50,531 bases of DNA. Source: Candidatus Aminicenantota bacterium (GTDB lineage: Bacteria; Acidobacteriota; Aminicenantia; Aminicenantales; Aminicenantaceae). This document shows positions 6,466 to 13,855 of this stretch, piece by piece. The translations under genes were made by a program, and so were the position numbers. The notes beneath the pieces were generated by a model. That model worked only from the letters and a program-made list of their open reading frames with translations, did no database searches and was not told the DNA's origin. The stretch's first letter is position 1. Every line of letters starts with the position of its first letter. The DNA lies in assembly GCA_020344415.1 (NCBI GenBank), contig CP070825.1:4024123-4074653 (forward strand), written 5' to 3'.

Positions 6466-8208
6466 TCATTCCACTATTTGCTTAAAGACTTCAACTAAAG
6501 CCTGGCGAGCAAATATTGAAACCTTTCTCCCTTCTTTAACTGTCTCAGGCTGAATCCCAAGAACAAAGGAATTTTTCAATTGCTTATAATTCAATCTCTG
6601 CGAGATGAAAGGAGACATCCTATGGCTTAAAGTACAATTGGAAAGAACATATTGAAGAGGAAGAAGTGTCACTTTGCCTGGCTTCTCTCTGAAGTCCAGT
6701 GCATCAAAGAAGATAAAAGGACGATCCATGTTCTTTTTCCAAAGCGCTTTTTTTCTTTCTAGTTCGGACTCGAGGAAGACATCTTTCACTCCATGCTTCA
6801 TCAGCTCAAGGGCGAGTTTCATACCCACTTGATCATCGGAGCGATTGCGTTTGCCAAGGCCTATAAAGATTGGTGAGCCTTCCTTCTTGAGAGAAGCTAA
6901 TTTTGTTTTCCAGTCTTCTGATGGAGCTTTTTTGACCTCTGCCATATGGGAGGAACAACTGAAGCATGGGTCGTAAGCCCGAACAACCAGAGCCATCCTA
7001 TCCCTGATATTATTTTCTTCGCCTCTGTAAAGAAGTTTCTGAGCGGCAATATGGCAATACTTCTCGATATCTTCAGCATTTTGAGCTGTGGGGGTAATAA
7101 TGTCGGTGTTGGAAACAAGGCCGTTGTTGATTTCGTAATGGTGGATAAGAAGGCCACGAGGGGCTTCAACAATTCCTGTTCCCTTGCCTTCTTTTGCAGT
7201 ATAGTCCACGATAGGAGAGTCTTCTGGGCACTTGATGAGCTTATCTACTATTTTCGGTATGCTCTCGAAACAGAAAAGAATTTCCAGCGCCTGGGCAGCA
7301 TTGTTAAGAAGAGGATTTCTCTTCCAGTGGGAATTAAAGTATTTTTGGTACATCTTCCCCGCTTTACCCTCCAGCCTTTCACCGAGGTTATTAATTCTGG
7401 CTAAAGCTCCGACCGAATAAGACTTCCCTTTATAGCGACTGCTTTTCGCGAACGAATGAGAGACAACGAATTCGTTTGTCAGGCTTTTGTAATCTTCTTT
7501 ATTAATAATTTCTCTTGTGGACAAGATAATTTTATCTCCAGCAAGGCCGTATTTATTCTGCGCAGGATTACAACAGACATAGACAGTATCATCTTCAGGA
7601 CAGCGAGGGTAATCGAGCTCGCAGAAAAGGGTCGCAGTTTTCAAGACAAAAGGCATAAATTGAATGGCTCTGCTTTTTATCCAAATGAGCTCCTCCAGCG
7701 ATGGGAATTTCCCAAATCCACCGATAACCGGATTCTCCCCGTGGATGAAACGGCCACTGGCTGTTTTCATGATGTGGTTTCCGAATTCTTTCATTTCGAG
7801 TGCTATCTTGACTTCTAAATCGAATTTGGAAGCCATAGCAATCGCATTCGGAAAACCTACATAATCTGGCAGGGCAAGGTAATATAAATGAAGAGAATGG
7901 CTTTCTATCATCTCGCCCATATGCATGAGTTCCCTAAGAAGAGAAATTTTGGCAGGAACTTTGACGGACAAAGCATTTTCCATGGCGCGAATGGCTGCGT
8001 ATTTGTGAGAGATTGAACAGATGGCACAGATTCGAGGTGCAATATTGACGCCTTCCTCTGGCGTCTTACCGATCGTCAATCTCTCAACAAGGCGAGGACC
8101 CTCAAATATTGAGAATTTTACATCGGTAACGATATTTCCATCGATAGCGGCAGAAATTCCTCCTTTTCCTTCCACACGAGCTAAGAGATCGACAGATATT
8201 CTCTTCAT
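6466..8208 (-). CDS. hydA: Group 3b NiFe hydrogenase large subunit fused to maturation protease
   Basis: 580 residues in one frame. Residues 1-421 are a complete NiFe large subunit with the L1 motif RICAIC (C61, C64) and the L2 motif DPCFSC (C415, C418) ending at H421, where large subunits are normally cut. Instead of a short tail, residues 446-580 form a HycI/HybD-type maturation endopeptidase: GLGKRNRSDDQVG (D459 at the HybD E16 position), FFDALDF (D502, as HybD D62), LSHRM (H529, as HybD H93) and the family's GIQPE. All three nickel-binding protease residues are present. The ATG overlaps the hydD stop (ATGA) and has AAAGGAGAGG before it. It is the last gene of the cytochrome-hydBGD operon. 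The hydrogenase assignment is firm; in-chain self-processing is inference. Confidence 0.93.
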   Translation of the reverse strand: MKRISVDLLARVEGKGGISAAIDGNIVTDVKFSIFEGPRLVERLTIGKTPEEGVNIAPRICAICSISHKYAAIRAMENALSVKVPAKISLLRELMHMGEMIESHSLHLYYLALPDYVGFPNAIAMASKFDLEVKIALEMKEFGNHIMKTASGRFIHGENPVIGGFGKFPSLEELIWIKSRAIQFMPFVLKTATLFCELDYPRCPEDDTVYVCCNPAQNKYGLAGDKIILSTREIINKEDYKSLTNEFVVSHSFAKSSRYKGKSYSVGALARINNLGERLEGKAGKMYQKYFNSHWKRNPLLNNAAQALEILFCFESIPKIVDKLIKCPEDSPIVDYTAKEGKGTGIVEAPRGLLIHHYEINNGLVSNTDIITPTAQNAEDIEKYCHIAAQKLLYRGEENNIRDRMALVVRAYDPCFSCSSHMAEVKKAPSEDWKTKLASLKKEGSPIFIGLGKRNRSDDQVGMKLALELMKHGVKDVFLESELERKKALWKKNMDRPFIFFDALDFREKPGKVTLLPLQYVLSNCTLSHRMSPFISQRLNYKQLKNSFVLGIQPETVKEGRKVSIFARQALVEVFKQIVE

Positions 8209-8987
8209 TTTTCCTCTCCTTTAAGCTTGCTCAAGAAATCGGCTATTCTTGTGCCGCTGAAATTGGCCAGTTTTTTCTTGATAAAACCATAATCAAATCC
8301 TTTATCCTTCAAGAGTTGAAATTCAGAATCGAGGTTTGCTTCTTCTACAAGCCCCCAGCAACCAACACAAGGAAGGTCATGGTTAGGACAGATTGAACCA
8401 CACCCCGCGCGGGTTACCGGCCCAATACATGGAATACCTCTATTGAGAAGGCAGTCGTTCTCGTTCCATTTGCATTCTACGCAGACGGGAAATCGATAAA
8501 GTTCGGGTGGATTCCCTCTTGTGATACGGTTGAAAGTGGACAGAAATTGTTCTTTGCTGATTGGACATCCTGGAAGATAATAATTCACCTTGATGTAGGC
8601 ATCTATTGGCTTGGATTGAATAGGTTTTGCGTGTGTCATTTTACAGTCTCCATAGACCTTTTCAAGGTGCTTTTTCCACTCTTTTTGATCGAGGAAAGCT
8701 GCCTGAATTCCTCCAAAGCAGGCACAAGTCCCGATAGCGACCACGGTCTTTGCTCTTTTTCTTATATCTCTGAGTTCCTTTATTTCCTTTTCCGTCGAAA
8801 CAGAACCCTCAACAAAAGCAACATCCAGTTTTCCATCTATATTGCCGCTTGTGGCCATCAGGAAGGATAGGATGTCGGCAGCATTGAATATATCGATGAG
8901 TTCTTTTTCACAATCAAGAATAAGGAGAGCATCGCCTGCACAGCCCGTTAATTCGAATATACCGATTTTCAATTTATCTTTTTTCAT
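8205..8987 (-). CDS. hydD: Group 3b NiFe hydrogenase small (delta) subunit
   Basis: 260 residues without a Tat signal, as expected for a cytoplasmic group 3 enzyme. The proximal cluster ligands appear in ELTGCAGD, GTCACFGG and YLPGCP. Two further clusters are supported by FPVCVECKW...C...C and by GCGSICPNHDLPCVGCWG. It passes electrons between the NiFe site in HydA and the diaphorase subunits. Start at 8987 with AAGGGG ten bases upstream; the stop overlaps the hydA start. Gene order beta-gamma-delta-alpha matches the sulfhydrogenase operons of Pyrococcus. Confidence 0.92.
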   Translation of the reverse strand: MKKDKLKIGIFELTGCAGDALLILDCEKELIDIFNAADILSFLMATSGNIDGKLDVAFVEGSVSTEKEIKELRDIRKRAKTVVAIGTCACFGGIQAAFLDQKEWKKHLEKVYGDCKMTHAKPIQSKPIDAYIKVNYYLPGCPISKEQFLSTFNRITRGNPPELYRFPVCVECKWNENDCLLNRGIPCIGPVTRAGCGSICPNHDLPCVGCWGLVEEANLDSEFQLLKDKGFDYGFIKKKLANFSGTRIADFLSKLKGEEK

Positions 8988-8997
8988 TTATTTCCCC

Positions 8998-9858
8998 TTA
9001 AATGAGTTCTCTCATGTGGATGACATCCCAGTATGTGAAAACCGGGCCCTCCAGGCAGGTATAGATATAATCAATTGCACAATGTCCGCATTTCCCAACT
9101 CCACATTTCATTCTTCTTTCGAGTGTCATCAGGATTTGATCTTTGGGAATATTGAGTTTAACCAGCTCTTTGATAACAAATTTATACATGATAGGAGGTC
9201 CACACACGAGCGCATATATATTGGCTGGTTCGATCTTCTTAAGTTTAGGGAAAAGAGTGGTAACTACACCTACGTTTTCTGTCCAGGTTCCTGTGTCATC
9301 CTCATCAACAGCTAAATGACATTCAAGATCTTCGCGCTCCTTTAAGGCAAGAAATTCTTCACGGAAAATCATTTCAGCAGGCCTTTTTGCTCCATGAAGA
9401 AGGGAAACTCTTCGGAATTGGTCACGGTTATCCAAGCAGTACAGCAAGACAGAGCGAAGAGGTGCAGCCCCCAGGCCTCCAACAACAACCAGGATATCTC
9501 TATTCGTCATTTTTTCTACAGGGAAACCATTGCCGTAGGGTCCTCTAAGTCCAATGAGGTCATTTTCTCTCATCCGAAAGAGGGCGTTAGTTACAGCCCC
9601 GACTTTACGAATACAAAACTCCAACAAACCTGGCCGCGAGGGTGTGGATGATATAGAGAAGGGTGATTCCCCCACACCCAGGACTGAAATCATGGCAAAT
9701 TGGCCAGGATTATATTTAAAAGAAAGAGCCTTTTCCATATCCACAATCCTAACCTGAAAGAACTTTACATCTTCTGTGAGATAGTAGGTGCGGACGATTC
9801 TTGCAGGTTCAGGGGTAAAAGGATTACTATAATTTAATTGTTTACTTTCTACACTCAT
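8998..9858 (-). CDS. hydG: Hydrogenase gamma subunit, FAD/NAD(P)-binding diaphorase
   Basis: 286 residues with a ferredoxin-reductase layout: an FAD-binding barrel at the N-terminus (NPGQFAMISV, then ISSTPSRPGLLEFCIRKVG), an NAD(P)-binding domain (VVVGGLGAAPLRSVL, CGPPIMYKFV), and a C-terminal [2Fe-2S] site with C-x4-C-x2-C-x7-C spacing (KCGVGKCGHCAIDYIYTC). It carries electrons between NAD(P)H and the Fe-S chain. The ATG at 9858 overlaps the hydB stop and is preceded by AGAGGTG. The same domain set occurs in AsrB of anaerobic sulfite reductase, but the hydrogenase subunits next door decide the call. Confidence 0.9.
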   Translation of the reverse strand: MSVESKQLNYSNPFTPEPARIVRTYYLTEDVKFFQVRIVDMEKALSFKYNPGQFAMISVLGVGESPFSISSTPSRPGLLEFCIRKVGAVTNALFRMRENDLIGLRGPYGNGFPVEKMTNRDILVVVGGLGAAPLRSVLLYCLDNRDQFRRVSLLHGAKRPAEMIFREEFLALKEREDLECHLAVDEDDTGTWTENVGVVTTLFPKLKKIEPANIYALVCGPPIMYKFVIKELVKLNIPKDQILMTLERRMKCGVGKCGHCAIDYIYTCLEGPVFTYWDVIHMRELI

Positions 9859-10913
9859 TTTGTCACCTCTTTGTTGAATCTAGCCCAGTATGCATCCACT
9901 TCTTCTCCAAGGAGAGATTTTCCTACGGTCCGAACATTGATATCTGCTGGACAAGCGGCAATGCAGCGGCCGCATCCCACACAGCTCGGTTTTCCATATT
10001 TGGAGATGTAAGCCTGTAATTTGTGCGTGTACCAGAGCTTCAGTCTGTCAGACCTCCTTTCCCTGAAGTTTTCCCCACCAGCAACTTCTGAATACTCTTC
10101 AAGTGTACAGGCATCCCAATGGCGAATGATTTTTCCTTCTCTTCTCCCTAAAGATTGTTTGTCCATGATGTTATAACAGTTGCAGGTCGGACAGACATTA
10201 GTGCAGGAACCGCAGGCTAAACAAGCATCAGCCAGTTTTTCCCAGAGCGGATCTCTGTATTTGAGCTCCATCAGGTCAGGCAGAGCAGTGAAGTTTATAT
10301 TCCACTGGTAAGCCTTTTCTCTCTCAGCCTGCCAATTAATATAAGTCTGAATGTCTTTATTAGTTAGGTTTTCATCGAAAAGCTCTGGCTTGAGGCGTAT
10401 GAGGTCGTCCCCTTGGCTTGAGCCGATCCAGACGAGAAAAAAATCTTCTAAATTAGTGAAGAAAAGATCAAAACCCTCTTCGATGATATGAGTGTTGGTT
10501 GATTTGGCAAAACAGTATTCATCTGGCCAACAGGAGAGCCCCAGAATCAGAGAGGTTTTTCTGGCTTCAAGGAAATACGGATCAAGAAAGGCTTGCTTGA
10601 AGAAATTATCAAGGGTAAGCAGGCCATGGATATCACACGGGTGGAGACCGAAAAGTATTCTTCTTGTGATAAGTGAGAGGTCTTCTTTGTAGCCTTTTTC
10701 AGATGTATTAAACATATTAAAGGTAGGAGGGAGGAAAATTTTTCGAGGCGGAAGGATTGTTCTTGTCGTATTCAACTCAATCTTTGAGAAATCTTCAATA
10801 ACCTTAAAAACATGCTTATCCCCCTTTTTTGCAGGTGCCCAAAGCTCCGCATCATTAGAAATGATTTCCAAAAAAGGGAATAATTTATCCTTTTTTAGTT
10901 TGATTATTCTCAT
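9855..10913 (-). CDS. hydB: Hydrogenase beta subunit, two [4Fe-4S] clusters
   Basis: 352 residues in the HydB/AsrA family. The C-terminal third has two ferredoxin-like cluster sites, CLACGSCTNVCPTCNC and CVGCGRCIAACPADI. The N-terminal two thirds match the family's large cofactor-free domain (ILPPRKIFLPP, LFGLHPCDIHGL). It links HydG to the small subunit. The start is placed at the ATG at 10913, with AAGGAAGAG before it; a TTG at 10943 would add ten residues. It follows the cytochrome gene by 78 bp, so both may share the sigma-54 promoter at 12303-12319. Confidence 0.9.
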   Translation of the reverse strand: MRIIKLKKDKLFPFLEIISNDAELWAPAKKGDKHVFKVIEDFSKIELNTTRTILPPRKIFLPPTFNMFNTSEKGYKEDLSLITRRILFGLHPCDIHGLLTLDNFFKQAFLDPYFLEARKTSLILGLSCWPDEYCFAKSTNTHIIEEGFDLFFTNLEDFFLVWIGSSQGDDLIRLKPELFDENLTNKDIQTYINWQAEREKAYQWNINFTALPDLMELKYRDPLWEKLADACLACGSCTNVCPTCNCYNIMDKQSLGRREGKIIRHWDACTLEEYSEVAGGENFRERRSDRLKLWYTHKLQAYISKYGKPSCVGCGRCIAACPADINVRTVGKSLLGEEVDAYWARFNKEVTK

Positions 10914-10991
10914 TTTTATCTCTTCCTTACAAGTTTTCGGCAAGCATCATGTTTTGTTTTTAGAATACAACCAAAGTTAGAAATATATATC

Positions 10992-12287
10992 TCATCTTTT
11001 CAAGTATTTTATTTTTTTTATGAATCCTGGCACGAACCAAATAACAGTTATTACGGCTGTGATAAAGACGATCCAGAGGAATATTTGCTGAATATAATAG
11101 GAAGCCCCAGATTTTTTTTGGTTGATATCAATATGGATTCTTGAGTTAGATATCTTGTCGGGCATTCCTGGATGACAATTTTCTTGTCTGCACGTCTTGG
11201 CCAAATTAGCAGGATTCACTCTTGAAGAAGGGTCGCTGGCAGGTCTGATATCGTGAAATCCGTGGCAGCTAGTGCAATTGGCTGCAGCTTCATAGCCATA
11301 TCCGATAGCAATGCCGTGTAAGCTTTGGATATATGATTCTCTCCTGTCGTCAGGAACGCCATATTTTTGCATTATTTCTATCCGCGCATGGCAGGCGGAA
11401 CATGTATCATTGACATTTTTCCAAGATGTGGGCGCCTCTTCATCCGAAGGAAAGATAATTTTGTGTTCGTTATGACAGTCTACGCATAAAGGAACATCAG
11501 GGTTTCCATTCAACGCTTCTCCACCGTGAATGCTTTCCTTGTATGCATTAAAAATCAGAATGTGACATTTTCCGCAGGTTTTAGGATTTTTAGCGATAAG
11601 CGAAGGTTCGCCAACTCCTTTAATGTCATGTATTCCATGACAATCTGTACAAACAGCAGCTAAGGAAAGAAGTCCGGCTTTGTAAAGAGCCTTCCCGTGT
11701 ACGCTTTGCAGATAATCCTGATAGGGTTTTTCACAATGAATGTTGTATTTTAAAATCACACTCATATCTTCATGGCAATTAGAACAGGTCAAAGGAATGT
11801 TTCGTTTGTTTACAGTAGAATCAAGGTCTGATTGCCTTTTAATATTATGCTTGGTGTGACAATCCCAGCATTTGGCCGCATCCTGAGCCCCTCTTTCGAG
11901 ATAAGCTCTTCCGTGAACACTGTCAGGATAGTAGAGGGGGCTTAATCCAGGTTTGATTTGTTTATTTTGTTGATGGCATTTTGCAGTACAATCTATTTCT
12001 GGCATAATTTTTTTGTGAGACATTTTTTCATCGGAACCTCGCAGGGAAACCAGATGACAGTCAGTACATTTAATAGAGCTGTGCGCTGAGGAATAGAACT
12101 CTTCTTCATTAATCTTGAATTTCCCATCACAAATAGACTCAGTGCTGTGGCAAGAGAGACATTTCTGATTAATAGAAACGGATTTTTCTTTGGCAGATAT
12201 TGAACCAATACAAATAATGAATGAAAGAAAAAGATATATGCATTTTCTTTTTTCTAATAACGATGAGAGTGCCAACAAAATTTTCAT
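10992..12287 (-). CDS. Tail-anchored 11-haem cytochrome c
   Basis: A secreted multiheme cytochrome of 431 residues (from the ATG at 12287). A basic stretch (EKRK) and a hydrophobic segment ending SISA form the signal peptide. Eleven haem sites follow: nine CxxCH, one CTAKCH (CX3CH) and one CRQENCH (CX4CH). Several SVHG/SIHG/SLHG repeats sit between them and may supply distal histidines. A single helix near the C-terminus (about 23 residues, YYIQQIFLWIVFITAV onward) and a basic tail anchor it in the membrane with the haems in the periplasm. It heads the operon containing the hydrogenase. The start is uncertain: the ATG at 12314 lies inside the promoter, and the ATG at 12287 leaves almost no leader. 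Confidence 0.85.
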   Translation of the reverse strand: MKILLALSSLLEKRKCIYLFLSFIICIGSISAKEKSVSINQKCLSCHSTESICDGKFKINEEEFYSSAHSSIKCTDCHLVSLRGSDEKMSHKKIMPEIDCTAKCHQQNKQIKPGLSPLYYPDSVHGRAYLERGAQDAAKCWDCHTKHNIKRQSDLDSTVNKRNIPLTCSNCHEDMSVILKYNIHCEKPYQDYLQSVHGKALYKAGLLSLAAVCTDCHGIHDIKGVGEPSLIAKNPKTCGKCHILIFNAYKESIHGGEALNGNPDVPLCVDCHNEHKIIFPSDEEAPTSWKNVNDTCSACHARIEIMQKYGVPDDRRESYIQSLHGIAIGYGYEAAANCTSCHGFHDIRPASDPSSRVNPANLAKTCRQENCHPGMPDKISNSRIHIDINQKKSGASYYIQQIFLWIVFITAVITVIWFVPGFIKKIKYLKR

Positions 12288-12302
12288 CTGCATAAAACAT
12301 TT

Positions 12303-12319
12303 TGCAAGAAGCATGCCTA
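12303..12319 (-). promoter_or_regulatory. sigma-54 promoter of the cytochrome-hydrogenase operon
   Basis: TAGGCATGCTTCTTGCA keeps the invariant GG and GC with correct spacing and a full TTGCA -12 box; the -24 box differs at two positions (aGGCAt). On its own it would be moderate. The palindrome exactly 111 bp upstream, as at the other sigma-54 promoter, raises confidence. Confidence 0.75.
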
Positions 12320-12430
12320 TTTTGTCTGAAGAGCGAAAAAATTTTGGTTAATATAACTACTTGAATCAGAATGAGATAGAAAATCTTATCTTTAATGAGG
12401 TGAGCTTAATGCAAAAGGATAAATGTAGAA

Positions 12431-12449
12431 ATGGGGCACTTTTCCCCAA
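12431..12449. promoter_or_regulatory. Upstream activator site, second copy
   Basis: ATGGGGCACTTTTCCCCAA has the same ATGGGG-N7-CCyCAw form as 6217-6235. It sits between the activator gene's stop and the cytochrome promoter, at identical spacing to the sigma-54 element. It is probably bound by the adjacent NtrC-type protein. Confidence 0.7.
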
Positions 12450-12499
12450 TTTATGTCCAATTATGACATACTCAAGATCTGGAAAGGAAGCGGTTATTT

Positions 12500-13855
12500 T
12501 TACTGAAGGTTATACTTTTTGATCTTAGCCCAGAGCGTTTTGCGATCTATTCCTAAGATACCTGCTGTTTTGCTCTTGTTCCCGCTTTGAGCTTGAAGCG
12601 CAGCTTTAATATACTCCTTTTCTATTTCATCTAATGTTCTGAACTTTCCTGTCCCCGGATTCCAGAATTCAGAGCCAGTATTTATTCCATGATATACAAG
12701 ATTTTCTATTTCTATTTCCTGACTCTTCGAAAGCACTACTGCTCTCTCTATTGTATTCTCCAATTCCCTTATGTTTCCAGGCCATTCGTAGCCCATCAAT
12801 GCTTTTTTGACTCGAGGAGATATGGAGATAATACTTCTTTTTGCCCTCTTGTTATATTTTTGTAAAAAATGCTCAACAAGAAGAGGAATATCCTCTTTCC
12901 TCTCTCTCAAGGGAGGAAGAGGAACGGGGACTACACTGAGCCGGTAAAAGAGGTCTTCTCTAAATTTTCCTTCCCTTACAGCATTTGCAAGATCTTCGTT
13001 CGTGGCTGCGAGAATACGCACATCTACTTTAATAGGCTTTGAGCTTCCGATCCGAGTCACTTCTCGTTCCTGGATGACTCTTAAGAGATTAGCCTGGATG
13101 TTGAGACTGATATTGCTGGTTTCATCAAAGAAGATAGTTCCTCCATTAGCCACTTCAAATCGTCCATGTTTTGTCTCGTAAGCTCCTGTGAATGACCCTC
13201 TGACATGACCAAAGAGTTCGCTTTCAAAGAGAGTTTCTACGAGTGCTCCACAATCGACTGCGACAAAGGGACCGTTGTGCCTTGGACTATGGTTGTGTAT
13301 TTCGCGAGCGATAAGTTCTTTGCCTGTACCGCTTTCCCCGGTTATAAGCACTGTGCTTTCGGTGGGACTGACGCGCCTCACTATATCTAAAACTTCTTTC
13401 ATAGCCTTACTTTTTCCAACAACCATATCAAATTCAGTTTTTGCCTCTAATTCTTTACGGAGATAAAGATTCTCAAGGATAATTTTTCGGTTTCCTAAAG
13501 CTTTTCTTACAATAACACGCAGTCCTTCTGGACTAAATGGCTTGGCCAAATAGTCAAAGGCCCCTCGCTTCATAGCTTCAACAGCAGATTCTATAGATGC
13601 GTAGCCAGTTATGATTATGACGGGCGTTTCAGGTGTTTCTTCTTTAATTTTGCTTAAAATTTCCATTCCACCAGGGCCGGGCAACTTTAAATCGAGGAGG
13701 ACAACATGGAAGAATTCTTCCCTGAAGAACTTTAGACCTTCCCTTCCATCTTTAGCACCTTTGGCTGTGTATCCTTCCTTTTTAAGCACTTGACTGCAGG
13801 AATCTCTTATCGCTTCATCATCATCAATGATAAGAATATTGGCTTTTTCACTCAT
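12500..13855 (-). CDS. NtrC-type sigma-54 activator (receiver-AAA+-Fis)
   Basis: 451 residues in three domains: receiver (D11-D13, phospho-acceptor D55, K105), AAA+ ATPase with Walker A GESGTGKE (173-180), a GSFTGA sigma-54 contact loop (220-225, S in place of the usual A) and Walker B GGTIFFDE, then a Fis-type helix-turn-helix (NKSKTAGILGIDRKTLWAKI). It activates sigma-54 promoters when phosphorylated. The start at 13855 (MSEKANILIID) has GAGGAA before it and overlaps the end of the kinase gene, so the two are cotranscribed. Its probable targets are the palindromes at 12431-12449 and 6217-6235. Confidence 0.92.
   Translation of the reverse strand: MSEKANILIIDDDEAIRDSCSQVLKKEGYTAKGAKDGREGLKFFREEFFHVVLLDLKLPGPGGMEILSKIKEETPETPVIIITGYASIESAVEAMKRGAFDYLAKPFSPEGLRVIVRKALGNRKIILENLYLRKELEAKTEFDMVVGKSKAMKEVLDIVRRVSPTESTVLITGESGTGKELIAREIHNHSPRHNGPFVAVDCGALVETLFESELFGHVRGSFTGAYETKHGRFEVANGGTIFFDETSNISLNIQANLLRVIQEREVTRIGSSKPIKVDVRILAATNEDLANAVREGKFREDLFYRLSVVPVPLPPLRERKEDIPLLVEHFLQKYNKRAKRSIISISPRVKKALMGYEWPGNIRELENTIERAVVLSKSQEIEIENLVYHGINTGSEFWNPGTGKFRTLDEIEKEYIKAALQAQSGNKSKTAGILGIDRKTLWAKIKKYNLQ

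Noticed and set aside
8998..10913. Anaerobic sulfite reductase subunits AsrA and AsrB
   Set aside because: These are close relatives of HydB and HydG, but there is no AsrC/sirohaem subunit, and the next two genes are hydrogenase small and large subunits.
12264..12278. TTGGCACTCTCATCG on the minus strand inside the cytochrome signal-peptide region, like a sigma-54 -24 box
   Set aside because: No TTGC -12 box follows at the required spacing; the upstream element with correct GG/GC spacing and a matched palindrome fits better.
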